NCBI GenBank assembly: GCA_049509675.1
Contig: JBEKZQ010000434.1
Coordinates: 1-5,261, forward strand
Length of the DNA: 5,261 bases
From: JBEKZQ01 sp049509675
Lineage (GTDB): Bacteria; Planctomycetota; Planctomycetia; Pirellulales; Thermoguttaceae
Reading direction: 5' to 3'
Shown here: positions 1-5,261 of the stretch, piece after piece
How positions within the stretch are numbered: position 1 is the stretch's first letter
Layout: each line of letters begins with the position of its first letter
Notes under the pieces: generated by a model
Databases searched by the model: none
What the model saw: the letters and a program-made list of their open reading frames with translations, nothing else
Told to the model about the DNA's origin: nothing
Made by a program: the position numbers and the translations under genes

Positions 1-160
1 CCATGCCGCCGCAGCCGATCAGGGCGATGCTCAGCCGATCGTTGGCCCCCGGCTTGCCGGGTTGGGCCAGAGCCGAAGAGGAAATCAGGTAAGGCACGGC
101 AAAACCGGCGGCGCCGGCCGTGCGGAGGAAGTCGCGACGCGGAATATCGGGGAAATTCAT
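1..160 (-). CDS. Tat-exported Gfo/Idh/MocA family oxidoreductase, N-terminal fragment
   Basis: Reading leftwards from the ATG at 160-158, 53 codons are visible before the window ends, so the gene is partial at its 3' end. Residues 7-13 read PRRDFLR, a twin-arginine (Tat) export motif, followed by a weakly hydrophobic stretch (about 15-29) and a likely cleavage site after SALA (29-32). The mature part opens with NDRLSIALIGCGGM (40-53), the first beta strand and glycine-rich loop of an NAD(P)-binding Rossmann fold as in Gfo/Idh/MocA enzymes. Tat export fits a protein that folds around its nicotinamide cofactor before crossing the membrane, as known for Zymomonas glucose-fructose oxidoreductase. 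The start is supported by AGGAG (168-172 on the plus strand) seven bases upstream. It overlaps the DUF6807 stop codon by 4 bp (ATGA), suggesting translational coupling. Substrate unknown; the catalytic and C-terminal domains lie outside the window. Confidence 0.85.
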   Translation of the reverse strand, partial: MNFPDIPRRDFLRTAGAAGFAVPYLISSSALAQPGKPGANDRLSIALIGCGGM

Positions 161-1149
161 GGCATGGCTCCTGGCGGGAGGGAAAGGGCGGCGGTCACCA
201 GTTTCCGGATCGCCTCAGCGACAAGCGGCTTGTCGTCAATCCAAAGGCGGTAGCGGAGTACCAGCGGCCGGTCTTTACGGAGGGTAAAACGCGTGCCCGA
301 CGCGGGAAACGTCGGCTGAATCCAGAAAATCTCCGGATACTGGACCCAGTCGCCCGGATAGTCGGGATTACCGGGACTCTGCAGGATCGTGAGGGCCGTG
401 GGCCAAGGGCCGCCGCGAGGGGTGCCGCTGCGATGAGCCCAAGCAATGCGGGGCGCGGCCCCGGGTGGATCGATGCATGGCACGATCTTTTGATCGACCA
501 CGGGCGAAAGGCGGATGTTCAGGCCGCCGTAGTGCGACTGGTCGCGCCGCGCAACTTGCACGTCAGCCTCCAGGGCTACGAAGCGGAGATCCAGGTCGAT
601 CGCCCGGCCCACCTCGGTCTGCCGCCATGCGCGGAGGATGGCGATCTCGCGGACGATCGCAGGGCCATCGCCGAAGTGCCACTCGTTCTCGGCCTCGATC
701 TGTGCGAAGTTGGCGCCTTGTGAGGATTCGATCTTGCCGGTCGGCCGGGCGAAGACGTCCTGCAAGGCGTGCAGGTCACCTCGCTTGCCTTGCCAATCGA
801 CCTCGGGCCATGCCCAATAAATGCCGCGATGGTGCGGATGGTCGGGAACCCAGTCGTCGGTCAGGATCTCGCCGTGCAATCCGTAGAGCGGATGGATGTA
901 ATCGGACCGCGGCACTGCGTATTTCTGATTGCCGGGGGCGATCCGCGGTTTGACGGTATCGGGCATCGACACGCTCTGGTAGTTGTAGCGCAACACGGGC
1001 CGATCGCCATCGACAATTTCCCACGGTCCGGCCGGGGCCAGCTTGCGGACACCCATAGGCGACAGACTCTTCGCAGCCTGCAGTTGAGCGCGGGCCAAGC
1101 CCGCCATCAGCGGAAGCAGGACGAGCCTCGTCAGAATTGTTCGTGGCAT
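157..1149 (-). CDS. Secreted PmoA-like / DUF6807 family protein
   Basis: A 330-residue protein resembling the family labelled PmoA-like or DUF6807; the PmoA name is historical and does not imply methane oxidation. A Sec-type signal peptide is visible: MPRTILTR, a hydrophobic core (about 9-18) and an ARA cleavage site at 19-21. Family hallmarks are the block YIHPLYGLHGEILTDD (84-99), the histidine-rich DHPHHRGIYWAW (103-114), HYGGLNIR (206-213) and a terminal strand YRLWIDD (300-306). The histidines at 104, 106 and 107 could bind a metal or sugar, but this is inference. A TTG two codons upstream (1155-1153) keeps the frame open; I chose the ATG at 1149 because AAAGGA lies 8 bases before it but only 2 before the TTG. 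The gene follows a Gfo/Idh/MocA gene by 47 bp and overlaps another by 4 bp. DUF6807 proteins are often found near such oxidoreductases in planctomycetes, suggesting a shared sugar-related role. Biochemical function unknown. Confidence 0.9.
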   Translation of the reverse strand: MPRTILTRLVLLPLMAGLARAQLQAAKSLSPMGVRKLAPAGPWEIVDGDRPVLRYNYQSVSMPDTVKPRIAPGNQKYAVPRSDYIHPLYGLHGEILTDDWVPDHPHHRGIYWAWPEVDWQGKRGDLHALQDVFARPTGKIESSQGANFAQIEAENEWHFGDGPAIVREIAILRAWRQTEVGRAIDLDLRFVALEADVQVARRDQSHYGGLNIRLSPVVDQKIVPCIDPPGAAPRIAWAHRSGTPRGGPWPTALTILQSPGNPDYPGDWVQYPEIFWIQPTFPASGTRFTLRKDRPLVLRYRLWIDDKPLVAEAIRKLVTAALSLPPGAMP

Positions 1150-1157
1150 GATCAATT

Positions 1158-1163
1158 TCCTTT
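1158..1163 (-). promoter_or_regulatory. Ribosome binding site that decides the DUF6807 start
   Basis: On the minus strand this reads AAAGGA, 8 bases before the ATG at 1149 and only 2 bases before the in-frame TTG at 1155. The spacing favours the ATG and makes the mature protein two residues shorter than the longest open frame. Confidence 0.6.
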
Positions 1164-1196
1164 ATTATCTCAGGCTCGACAGGCTGAAAACCTATC

Positions 1197-2291
1197 CTAC
1201 GTCAACGGCAGCCGCACGGGCTGGCCGGTCTGCTGCGACCGCAGGGCCGCAAAAGCAATTTCGTGGGTCTTGACTGCGTCGTCCAGGTTGCAGTGCGACT
1301 CGCGGCCCGACCGCACGCACTCGACCAGGTGATCGATCTCGGCCTGAAACGGATGGTGCGCCACGTTGCTCGAATCGGGCAGGATCGCCGGCAGTTCGAC
1401 CCAGTCGGTCTGGCCAGGGTATTTGTGCGACCAGACGTGGTTGTCCATCACCGTGCCCAGGTTGCCGAAGATCCGTAGCGGGAAGCGATAGGGCATGATG
1501 CAATCGGCGTTCACCGAGACCTTTCCCACCGCCCCGTTGTCGAACTTCACCAGGGCCACTTCCAGCCCGTCGTATTCCATGGGTGGCGCACCCTCGATCC
1601 AGGTGTTGGATATCGGGTTGTATTCGCGGTCTTGGCCTTTGCGATATCCGCCTGCCAGGGCATAGACTTCCACGGGCGTGGCCGCTTCGAACTCGCCTGG
1701 CGCGGCAAACCACCGCAGGGCGTCGATCGCATGGCAGCCGCCGACCAAGAAGGCGCTTACGCCTTGGGTCAGGGTACGGGCGTCGTTCCAGCCCGGCCAC
1801 CAGCTCCCGTTGTGGCTCAGGTAATCAGCTTCGACATAGTAGGCCCGTCCGATCGCGCCGTCGGCAAGCATCGCCTTGAGCATGGTAAACAGCGGGTTCC
1901 AGCGGAGCACGAAGCTGACCACCGTCCGCACGCCGGCCGCACGGACCGCCTGGCGGATCGTGTTGATTTGCTCCAGGCTGGTGCCGGCAGGTTTCTCCAG
2001 TAAGATATGCTTGCCGGCGCCGACCGCGGCCACCGTATGTTGACAATGGAGGTGCTGCGGAGTGCAGATCGAAACGATATCCACGCCGGGATGGGCTACG
2101 GCCCGCTGAACGTCGTCGTAGCAGGTCACGTCGGTCAGACCTGCCGCGCTGGCGCGCTGCCGGGCCGTTTCCAGCGTGCGATCGCAGATCGCCAGCACGC
2201 GGGTGTGCGGATTGGCCCGGTAGGCGGCTACGTGCTGTGCCGAGACCCAGCCCGCCCCTAAGACTAGGACGCCTAACGAAGCTGTGCTCAT
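1197..2291 (-). CDS. Cytoplasmic Gfo/Idh/MocA family oxidoreductase
   Basis: A 364-residue NAD(P)-dependent dehydrogenase of the Gfo/Idh/MocA family, which acts on sugars, inositols and related polyols. The N-terminal Rossmann domain (about 6-125) opens with LGVLVLGAGWVSAQH (6-20) and includes DIVSICTPQHLH (71-82) and the signature EKP at 99-101, whose lysine is usually catalytic. The alpha/beta substrate domain follows, with GGCHAIDALRW (184-194) supplying the H187/D190 pair at the usual catalytic position, and a C-terminal helix with HHPFQAEIDHLV (312-323). No signal peptide is seen, so it is probably cytoplasmic. The frame is open about 200 codons further upstream (to 2891), but that extension has no family resemblance, and homologues start just before the first beta strand, so the ATG at 2291 is chosen. 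The Shine-Dalgarno is weak (AAGAG, 7 bases upstream). It appears to be the first gene of a leftward operon with the DUF6807 and Tat-oxidoreductase genes. Exact substrate cannot be read from the sequence. Confidence 0.93.
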   Translation of the reverse strand: MSTASLGVLVLGAGWVSAQHVAAYRANPHTRVLAICDRTLETARQRASAAGLTDVTCYDDVQRAVAHPGVDIVSICTPQHLHCQHTVAAVGAGKHILLEKPAGTSLEQINTIRQAVRAAGVRTVVSFVLRWNPLFTMLKAMLADGAIGRAYYVEADYLSHNGSWWPGWNDARTLTQGVSAFLVGGCHAIDALRWFAAPGEFEAATPVEVYALAGGYRKGQDREYNPISNTWIEGAPPMEYDGLEVALVKFDNGAVGKVSVNADCIMPYRFPLRIFGNLGTVMDNHVWSHKYPGQTDWVELPAILPDSSNVAHHPFQAEIDHLVECVRSGRESHCNLDDAVKTHEIAFAALRSQQTGQPVRLPLT

Positions 2292-2966
2292 GAAAGGACT
2301 CTTTCTCTGGGGAAGTACGTCGGGCTTTCCAGCCTGACCGATGGTCAGGTTCGGGCACCATGTAGCCGTGGTCGGCCTGACGTATGGGTCTATTGAACCA
2401 TGAATCAGCACTTGGCCGCAACCACGTTCGTATTTGTAGTGCGATCGAGCCCCTTGTACCGCGCGGCCCTTTGCTGAACCAATAGGGTCATTGGAGCGTA
2501 TCCTAACAATCTTGGATTTTGGCCATCGCCGGATGTCGCCATGGACTTTTTCACGTTTCGCACCCAAGCTCAGCCTCGGCGGCACCACGATGCTTAGGCC
2601 AACCCGCTGAAGGCGAGGAGGACGAGGGTAACGAGCGTCGGTCACCCCCACCTCCGCGCCCAAGGACTCGCAGAATACTTCGGATTCGATACGGTCAGCC
2701 GTCCGGCTGTATACTGGTCGTCGAAGTCGGCCTGCTCGGCCTCCGCGGCCCCGAGGTCGGCATGGCACGTTGAAGACGCCGCTGTACATCAGGGCGAGGT
2801 GGCTCTTGCTTTCCCCGCAAGTATCTGTGGCTTCGTTGTTGGAAACCTCATATTTTAGGGCTTTCCAGTGCTTTGAATTCAGTGACGGCAATCTGGGAGT
2901 AAGCCTGGCCGGAAAAGTGCGAGGGTGGCCCGAATCGTCGGACGAGCATCAGAAAACCAACGTACT
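2292..2966. other. Divergent intergenic region, left part
   Basis: This is most of the 840-bp gap between two divergent transcription units. Long frames cross it, including an upstream extension of the 1197-2291 gene, but none shows a domain, a good start site or a recognisable family. It holds the nested palindrome at 2316-2384, a short dyad CAGCCG-TC-CGGCTG at 2696-2709, and a minus-strand stretch (2645-2788) with protein-like codon use discussed under findings. I found no convincing -35/-10 pair for the leftward operon, no tRNA and no CRISPR array. Confidence 0.6.
2316..2384. repeat. Nested imperfect palindrome (REP-like) in the operon leader
   Basis: Three inverted-repeat layers share bases. 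The outer arms TACGTCGGGC (2316-2325) and GCCTGACGTA (2375-2384) pair at 9 of 10 positions. Within the left half, GTCGGGCT-TTCC-AGCCTGAC (2319-2338) forms an 8-bp stem with one G-T pair and a 4-base loop. Overlapping that, CCTGACC-GAT-GGTCAGG (2333-2349) is a perfect 7-bp stem with a 3-base loop. CCTGACC is used by the last two, so those hairpins exclude each other. The element ends 25 bp before the ATG at 2291. It may be a degenerate dispersed palindromic repeat, an operator or a leader hairpin; the sequence alone does not decide. Confidence 0.6.
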
Positions 2967-2994
2967 TTGACATCGGGTTCGACCCAAATATAAT
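2967..2994 (+). promoter_or_regulatory. Consensus sigma70-type promoter upstream of the GH29 gene
   Basis: The sequence holds an exact TTGACA (-35, 2967-2972) and an exact TATAAT (-10, 2989-2994) separated by 16 bp, facing the GH29 gene. Transcription would start near 3000-3002, giving a leader of about 135 nt. The spacer contains the small dyad GGGT-TCG-ACCC (2975-2985), which is a plausible operator position although its arms are only 4 bp. A match this close to consensus is unlikely by chance in GC-rich DNA, but housekeeping promoters in planctomycetes are poorly characterised. Confidence 0.6.
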
Positions 2995-3005
2995 GAGGGG
3001 CTGGC

Positions 3006-3356
3006 GTGTCGGCCACCTGGCCGGGCATTCGCGTTTATCGGGTCTTCGCCGTGCTGGTGATCGTCGTGCTCGTAATTCTGTACATCGCCTTCCGTTCGTC
3101 GGATACGCTTTCCACAACCTCGGAGGAGAGACTCCATGAATGTCCGAATCGCCTGCATCGTTATCGCCCTCTATCTGCCGACGATAGCGGCTCTGACGCT
3201 GAGAGCCGAGGAAAAACCGGTAAGCCCGGCGAGCGAAACCTTGGGCCCGAAGTATCAACCTGCTTGGGGATCGCTCAAGTCACACCAGGATCCCGCGTGG
3301 TTCCGCGACGCGAAGTTCGGCATCTATACGCACTGGGGGCCGGTGACGGTCGGTAG
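3006..3356 (+). other. Doubtful leader ORF with one predicted membrane segment
   Basis: A GTG at 3006 preceded by GAGGGG (2995-3000, 5-base gap) opens a 116-codon frame. Residues 13-31 contain the very hydrophobic run VFAVLVIVVLVILYIAF, followed by FRSS and a polar stretch: a plausible signal anchor. The frame then runs 221 bases into the GH29 gene in another frame, where it looks like a shadow, and the GTG lies only a few bases after the predicted transcription start. It may be a remnant of a lost gene's N-terminus, a short regulatory leader peptide, or chance. No family recognised. Confidence 0.2.
3122..3130 (+). promoter_or_regulatory. Strong Shine-Dalgarno for the GH29 gene
   Basis: GGAGGAGAG ends 5 bases before the ATG at 3136 (GGAGG core 9 bases before it). 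This fixes the start and puts the signal peptide at the N-terminus of the reading frame. Confidence 0.75.
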
Positions 3357-4992
3357 CGAGGACAGCCCCGTCGGCGGGCAATGGTACGGGCGCGAGATGT
3401 ACGATCGCGGGAGCCCGGTCTTCGCGTATCATCAGAAGCGCTTCGGTAATCAGAAGCAGGTCGGCTACAAGGACATCATTCCGAAGTTCACGGCGGAGAA
3501 ATTCGATGCCGAGGCTTGGGCCGACTTATTTGCCCGATCCGGGGCGAAGTTCGCTGGTCCCGTGGCTGTGCATCACGACAACTTCGCCATGTGGGATTCC
3601 CAGGTGACGCCGTGGAACTCGGTCAAGATGGGTCCGCACCGTGATATCACCGGCGAATTGGGCAAGGCCATCAAACGCCGTGGCCTGAAGTTCATCACCA
3701 CGTTCCATCACGGGTTCGCTTGGCGGTACTACGAACCGGCGTTCGATTTCGACGCCGCCGATCCCCGATTCGGCCGGCTTTATACCGAGGCACATAAGCC
3801 GGGCACGCCGCCGTCCAAGGCTTTTCTCGACCAGTGGCTGGCCATGGTCAATGAAGTGACGCACAAGTATCAGCCTGACATGATCTGGTTCGACTTCGAG
3901 CTTATGGCCGTCATCACGCCCGAGTACCAGCGGCGAATGTTCGCCGACTACTACAACTGGGCGGCGCAGAACCATTGCGGCTCGGCCGTGGCGCACAAGT
4001 TTCGCGAGATCCATCAGCACACGGGTATTTTGGACTTTGAACGCGGCCGCGAGGACCGGCTGGTGCCTTATCCTTGGCTGACTGACACCGCACTGGCCGA
4101 GTGGTTCAACCAGAAGTGCGCGCCCTACCGATCGATGGAGAATCTCGTCCAGGTGTTCGTCGACATCGTGGCGAAGAACGGCTGCATGTTGCTGGATGTC
4201 AGTCCCGCCGCCGACGGCACGATTCCCGACCAGGCCCGAAAAATGCTCCTAGCCATGGGCGACTGGTTGAAGATCAACGGCGAAGCGATTTACGACACGC
4301 GGCCCTGGATCATTTATGGCGAGGGGCCGACCAAGGGCCAGGGGGGCGGATTCAGCGAGGGGGCCGATCGGGCGTTCACTTCGCAAGACATCCGATTCAC
4401 CACCAAGGGCGAAACGCTCTACGCCATCGCCCTAAGTTGGCCCAAGGACGGCAAGTTGCTCGTCCGCTCGCTCGCCTTGGATGCCGGCAAGGTGACCAGC
4501 GTCGCGCTGCTTGGCCATTCGGGCGATCTGCCGTGGTCGCAGACGGCCGATGGCCTGATCATTACGCTGCCCGAAAAAAAACCTTGCAAGCATGCTTACG
4601 CGTTGAAGGTCATCGGTGACCATCTGCAACCCGCGCCCCTGTCGGCAAGGGAAACGGCCATTCAGCCCGGGCGTGACGGCAAGATCGTGCTGCCCGCAAG
4701 CGAGGCCGAAATTCACGGCAATACACCCCAATATGAGCAGAGCGGCGAGAAAGATCAAATCGGTTTCTGGGCCGATCCGAACGACTTTGTATCATGGAAT
4801 TGCAAGATCGATAAGGCGGGCGCGTACGACGTCGCAGTGACCTACTCTTGCCAGCCGGGCGCCGAAGGCAGCCGATTTACCGTTGCGGAGGGGCATGCCG
4901 ATCTAGCCATGTCAAGGACAAACGAAGGTTTTCTGACCGAACCCCATCCTCTGGTGCTTGCGCGCGTCGGTTTGACACACAAATGGCACTAG
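3136..4992 (+). CDS. Secreted GH29 alpha-L-fucosidase with a truncated C-terminal domain
   Basis: A 618-residue retaining glycosidase of family GH29, which releases terminal alpha-L-fucose. A Sec signal peptide (hydrophobic core 5-22, likely cut after LRA at 22-24) directs it out of the cytoplasm. The catalytic barrel (about 40-390) carries FGIYTHWGP (61-69), VHHDNFAMWDS (145-155), WNSVKMGPHRDI (160-171), HHGFAW (191-196) and PDMIWFDFE (247-255), where D253 fits the nucleophile. NGCMLLDVSPAADG (348-361) and LKINGEAIYDTRPW (378-391) are the usual end of the barrel. A beta-sandwich follows (about 395-495), then an accessory carbohydrate-binding-like domain from about 515 (GFWADPNDFVSWN, 543-555; YDVAVTYSC, 564-572). 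That last domain breaks off near residue 585; the final 33 residues look unrelated, and the TAG stop lies within a 28-bp palindrome. The catalytic part is intact. The acid/base residue cannot be assigned by eye, and specificity within GH29 is uncertain. Confidence 0.93.
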   Translation: MNVRIACIVIALYLPTIAALTLRAEEKPVSPASETLGPKYQPAWGSLKSHQDPAWFRDAKFGIYTHWGPVTVGSEDSPVGGQWYGREMYDRGSPVFAYHQKRFGNQKQVGYKDIIPKFTAEKFDAEAWADLFARSGAKFAGPVAVHHDNFAMWDSQVTPWNSVKMGPHRDITGELGKAIKRRGLKFITTFHHGFAWRYYEPAFDFDAADPRFGRLYTEAHKPGTPPSKAFLDQWLAMVNEVTHKYQPDMIWFDFELMAVITPEYQRRMFADYYNWAAQNHCGSAVAHKFREIHQHTGILDFERGREDRLVPYPWLTDTALAEWFNQKCAPYRSMENLVQVFVDIVAKNGCMLLDVSPAADGTIPDQARKMLLAMGDWLKINGEAIYDTRPWIIYGEGPTKGQGGGFSEGADRAFTSQDIRFTTKGETLYAIALSWPKDGKLLVRSLALDAGKVTSVALLGHSGDLPWSQTADGLIITLPEKKPCKHAYALKVIGDHLQPAPLSARETAIQPGRDGKIVLPASEAEIHGNTPQYEQSGEKDQIGFWADPNDFVSWNCKIDKAGAYDVAVTYSCQPGAEGSRFTVAEGHADLAMSRTNEGFLTEPHPLVLARVGLTHKWH

Positions 4993-5030
4993 CTTAAGCT
5001 AGTGCCATTCGTCGATGTGACCGACGCGCG
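4961..5030. repeat. Nested palindromic element at the 3' end of the GH29 gene
   Basis: The core 4982-5009 is a perfect 28-bp palindrome without loop, each half being AATGGCACTAGCTT or its complement. It is enclosed by perfect 11-bp inverted arms, CGCGCGTCGGT (4961-4971) and ACCGACGCGCG (5020-5030), extended by one more pair (4960/5031). After a 6-base bulge, GCTT (4956-4959) pairs with AAGC (5038-5041). Further out, ACCCCATCC (4941-4949) and GGATTGGGT (5054-5062) match at 8 of 9 pairs, so the structure may be longer. There is no T-run after the stem, so it is not a classic intrinsic terminator, though it could still halt transcription. The architecture resembles a REP or miniature inverted-repeat element. 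No transposase is nearby. Confidence 0.75.
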
Positions 5031-5096
5031 CTATGCTAAGCCGTTGCCATTCTGGATTGGGTCACCAAGTCGGTGTACAATGGCCTCTATTCCGCG

Positions 5097-5120
5097 ATAG
5101 CCAACCCATCCAGTGGCTAT
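5097..5120 (+). other. Hairpin in the leader of the gene at 5154
   Basis: ATAGCCA (5097-5103) and TGGCTAT (5114-5120) form a perfect 7-bp stem with a 10-base loop, ending 33 bases before the ATG at 5154. A TACAAT (5076-5081) just upstream resembles a -10 box, but I see no -35 at a proper distance. The hairpin could be a leader structure or an operator. Confidence 0.35.
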
Positions 5121-5153
5121 GTTTCAAACGATCCCCCTCGGAGAACTGACACG

Positions 5154-5261
5154 ATGGCCCGATGGAACCCTTTGCTCCCGGCTCTGCTCATCGGATGCTT
5201 GGCCCTCACCACGGTCACGCATGAAAGCCTTGCCCGGGAGGCCAGACGCGGCTTTGGCGGG
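5154..5261 (+). CDS. Exported protein of unknown function, N-terminal fragment
   Basis: Thirty-six codons are visible before the right edge. The ATG at 5154 has GGAG (5140-5143) 10 bases upstream. The N-terminus has an arginine at 3, a hydrophobic stretch (7-20) and then a polar region, which is an export signal. Two processing options exist: a lipobox-like LIGC (12-15) would make it a lipoprotein anchored at Cys15, or signal peptidase I could cut after SLA (25-27). The mature start REARRGFGG is basic and glycine-rich. It follows GH29 by 161 bp across the palindromic element, on the same strand, so co-transcription depends on whether that element stops RNA polymerase. No family can be assigned from this fragment. 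Confidence 0.7.
   Translation, partial: MARWNPLLPALLIGCLALTTVTHESLAREARRGFGG

Noticed and set aside
465..953. 162-codon plus-strand ORF opposite the DUF6807 gene
   Set aside because: Arginine-rich composition and complete overlap with a well-supported gene mark it as a shadow.
1165..1190. Imperfect inverted repeat TCAGGCT-CGAC-AGGCTGA between the first two operon genes
   Set aside because: One mismatch, short arms and no T-run; too weak to call an internal terminator or regulatory hairpin.
2292..2891. 200-codon in-frame extension of the Gfo/Idh/MocA gene, giving a 564-residue protein
   Set aside because: The extension has arginine-rich, low-order composition with no domain, and the family begins just before the Rossmann glycine loop at the ATG at 2291.
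2967..2994. GGGTTCGACCC as a tRNA T-arm or attachment-site remnant
   Set aside because: It resembles a T-loop, but no paired five-base stem, acceptor stem or anticodon arm lies at the right distances.
3526..4020. 164-codon minus-strand ORF inside the GH29 gene
   Set aside because: It lies wholly opposite conserved GH29 motifs and is a typical antisense shadow of GC-rich coding DNA.
4982..5009. Palindrome as a standard rho-independent terminator
   Set aside because: The stem is AT/GC mixed with no loop and no following T-run, and the stop codon lies inside it; a repeat element explains it better, though termination is still possible.

Overview
The window looks like GC-rich bacterial chromosome, most likely from Planctomycetota (Pirellulales-like). 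This is inferred from gene content and style: Gfo/Idh/MocA oxidoreductases (one with a Tat signal), a secreted PmoA-like/DUF6807 protein, a secreted GH29 alpha-L-fucosidase with an extra C-terminal domain, long intergenic spaces and palindromic repeats. No 16S rRNA or other phylogenetic marker is present, so the assignment is tentative.

Minus-strand cluster (1-2291, transcribed leftwards): a cytoplasmic Gfo/Idh/MocA dehydrogenase (1197-2291), then after 47 bp a secreted DUF6807 protein (157-1149), then a Tat-exported Gfo/Idh/MocA oxidoreductase that starts inside the DUF6807 stop codon (ATGA overlap) and runs off the window at base 1. The spacing and overlap suggest one operon.

Divergent spacer (2292-3135): about 840 bp with no convincing complete gene. 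It holds a nested imperfect palindrome (2316-2384) just upstream of the minus-strand operon. On the plus strand it holds a consensus sigma70-type promoter (TTGACA, 16 bp, TATAAT; 2967-2994) with a small dyad in its spacer. A leader of roughly 135 nt follows, and one frame of it could encode a single membrane segment.

Plus-strand side (3136-5261): a secreted GH29 glycosidase with a strong Shine-Dalgarno. Its C-terminal accessory domain appears cut short, and its stop codon lies inside a perfect 28-bp palindrome that is itself flanked by 11-bp inverted arms (4961-5030). A second plus-strand gene starts at 5154 with an export signal and runs off the right edge.

Taken together this reads as a carbohydrate-use locus. 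GH29 would release fucose or a related sugar outside the cytoplasm, and the exported and cytoplasmic oxidoreductases could oxidise sugars or glycosides together with the DUF6807 protein, whose role is unknown. That pathway is inference from neighbourhood. The most unusual sequence-level observations are the nested palindrome that terminates the GH29 frame, the second nested palindrome in the operon leader, and the near-ideal promoter upstream of GH29.
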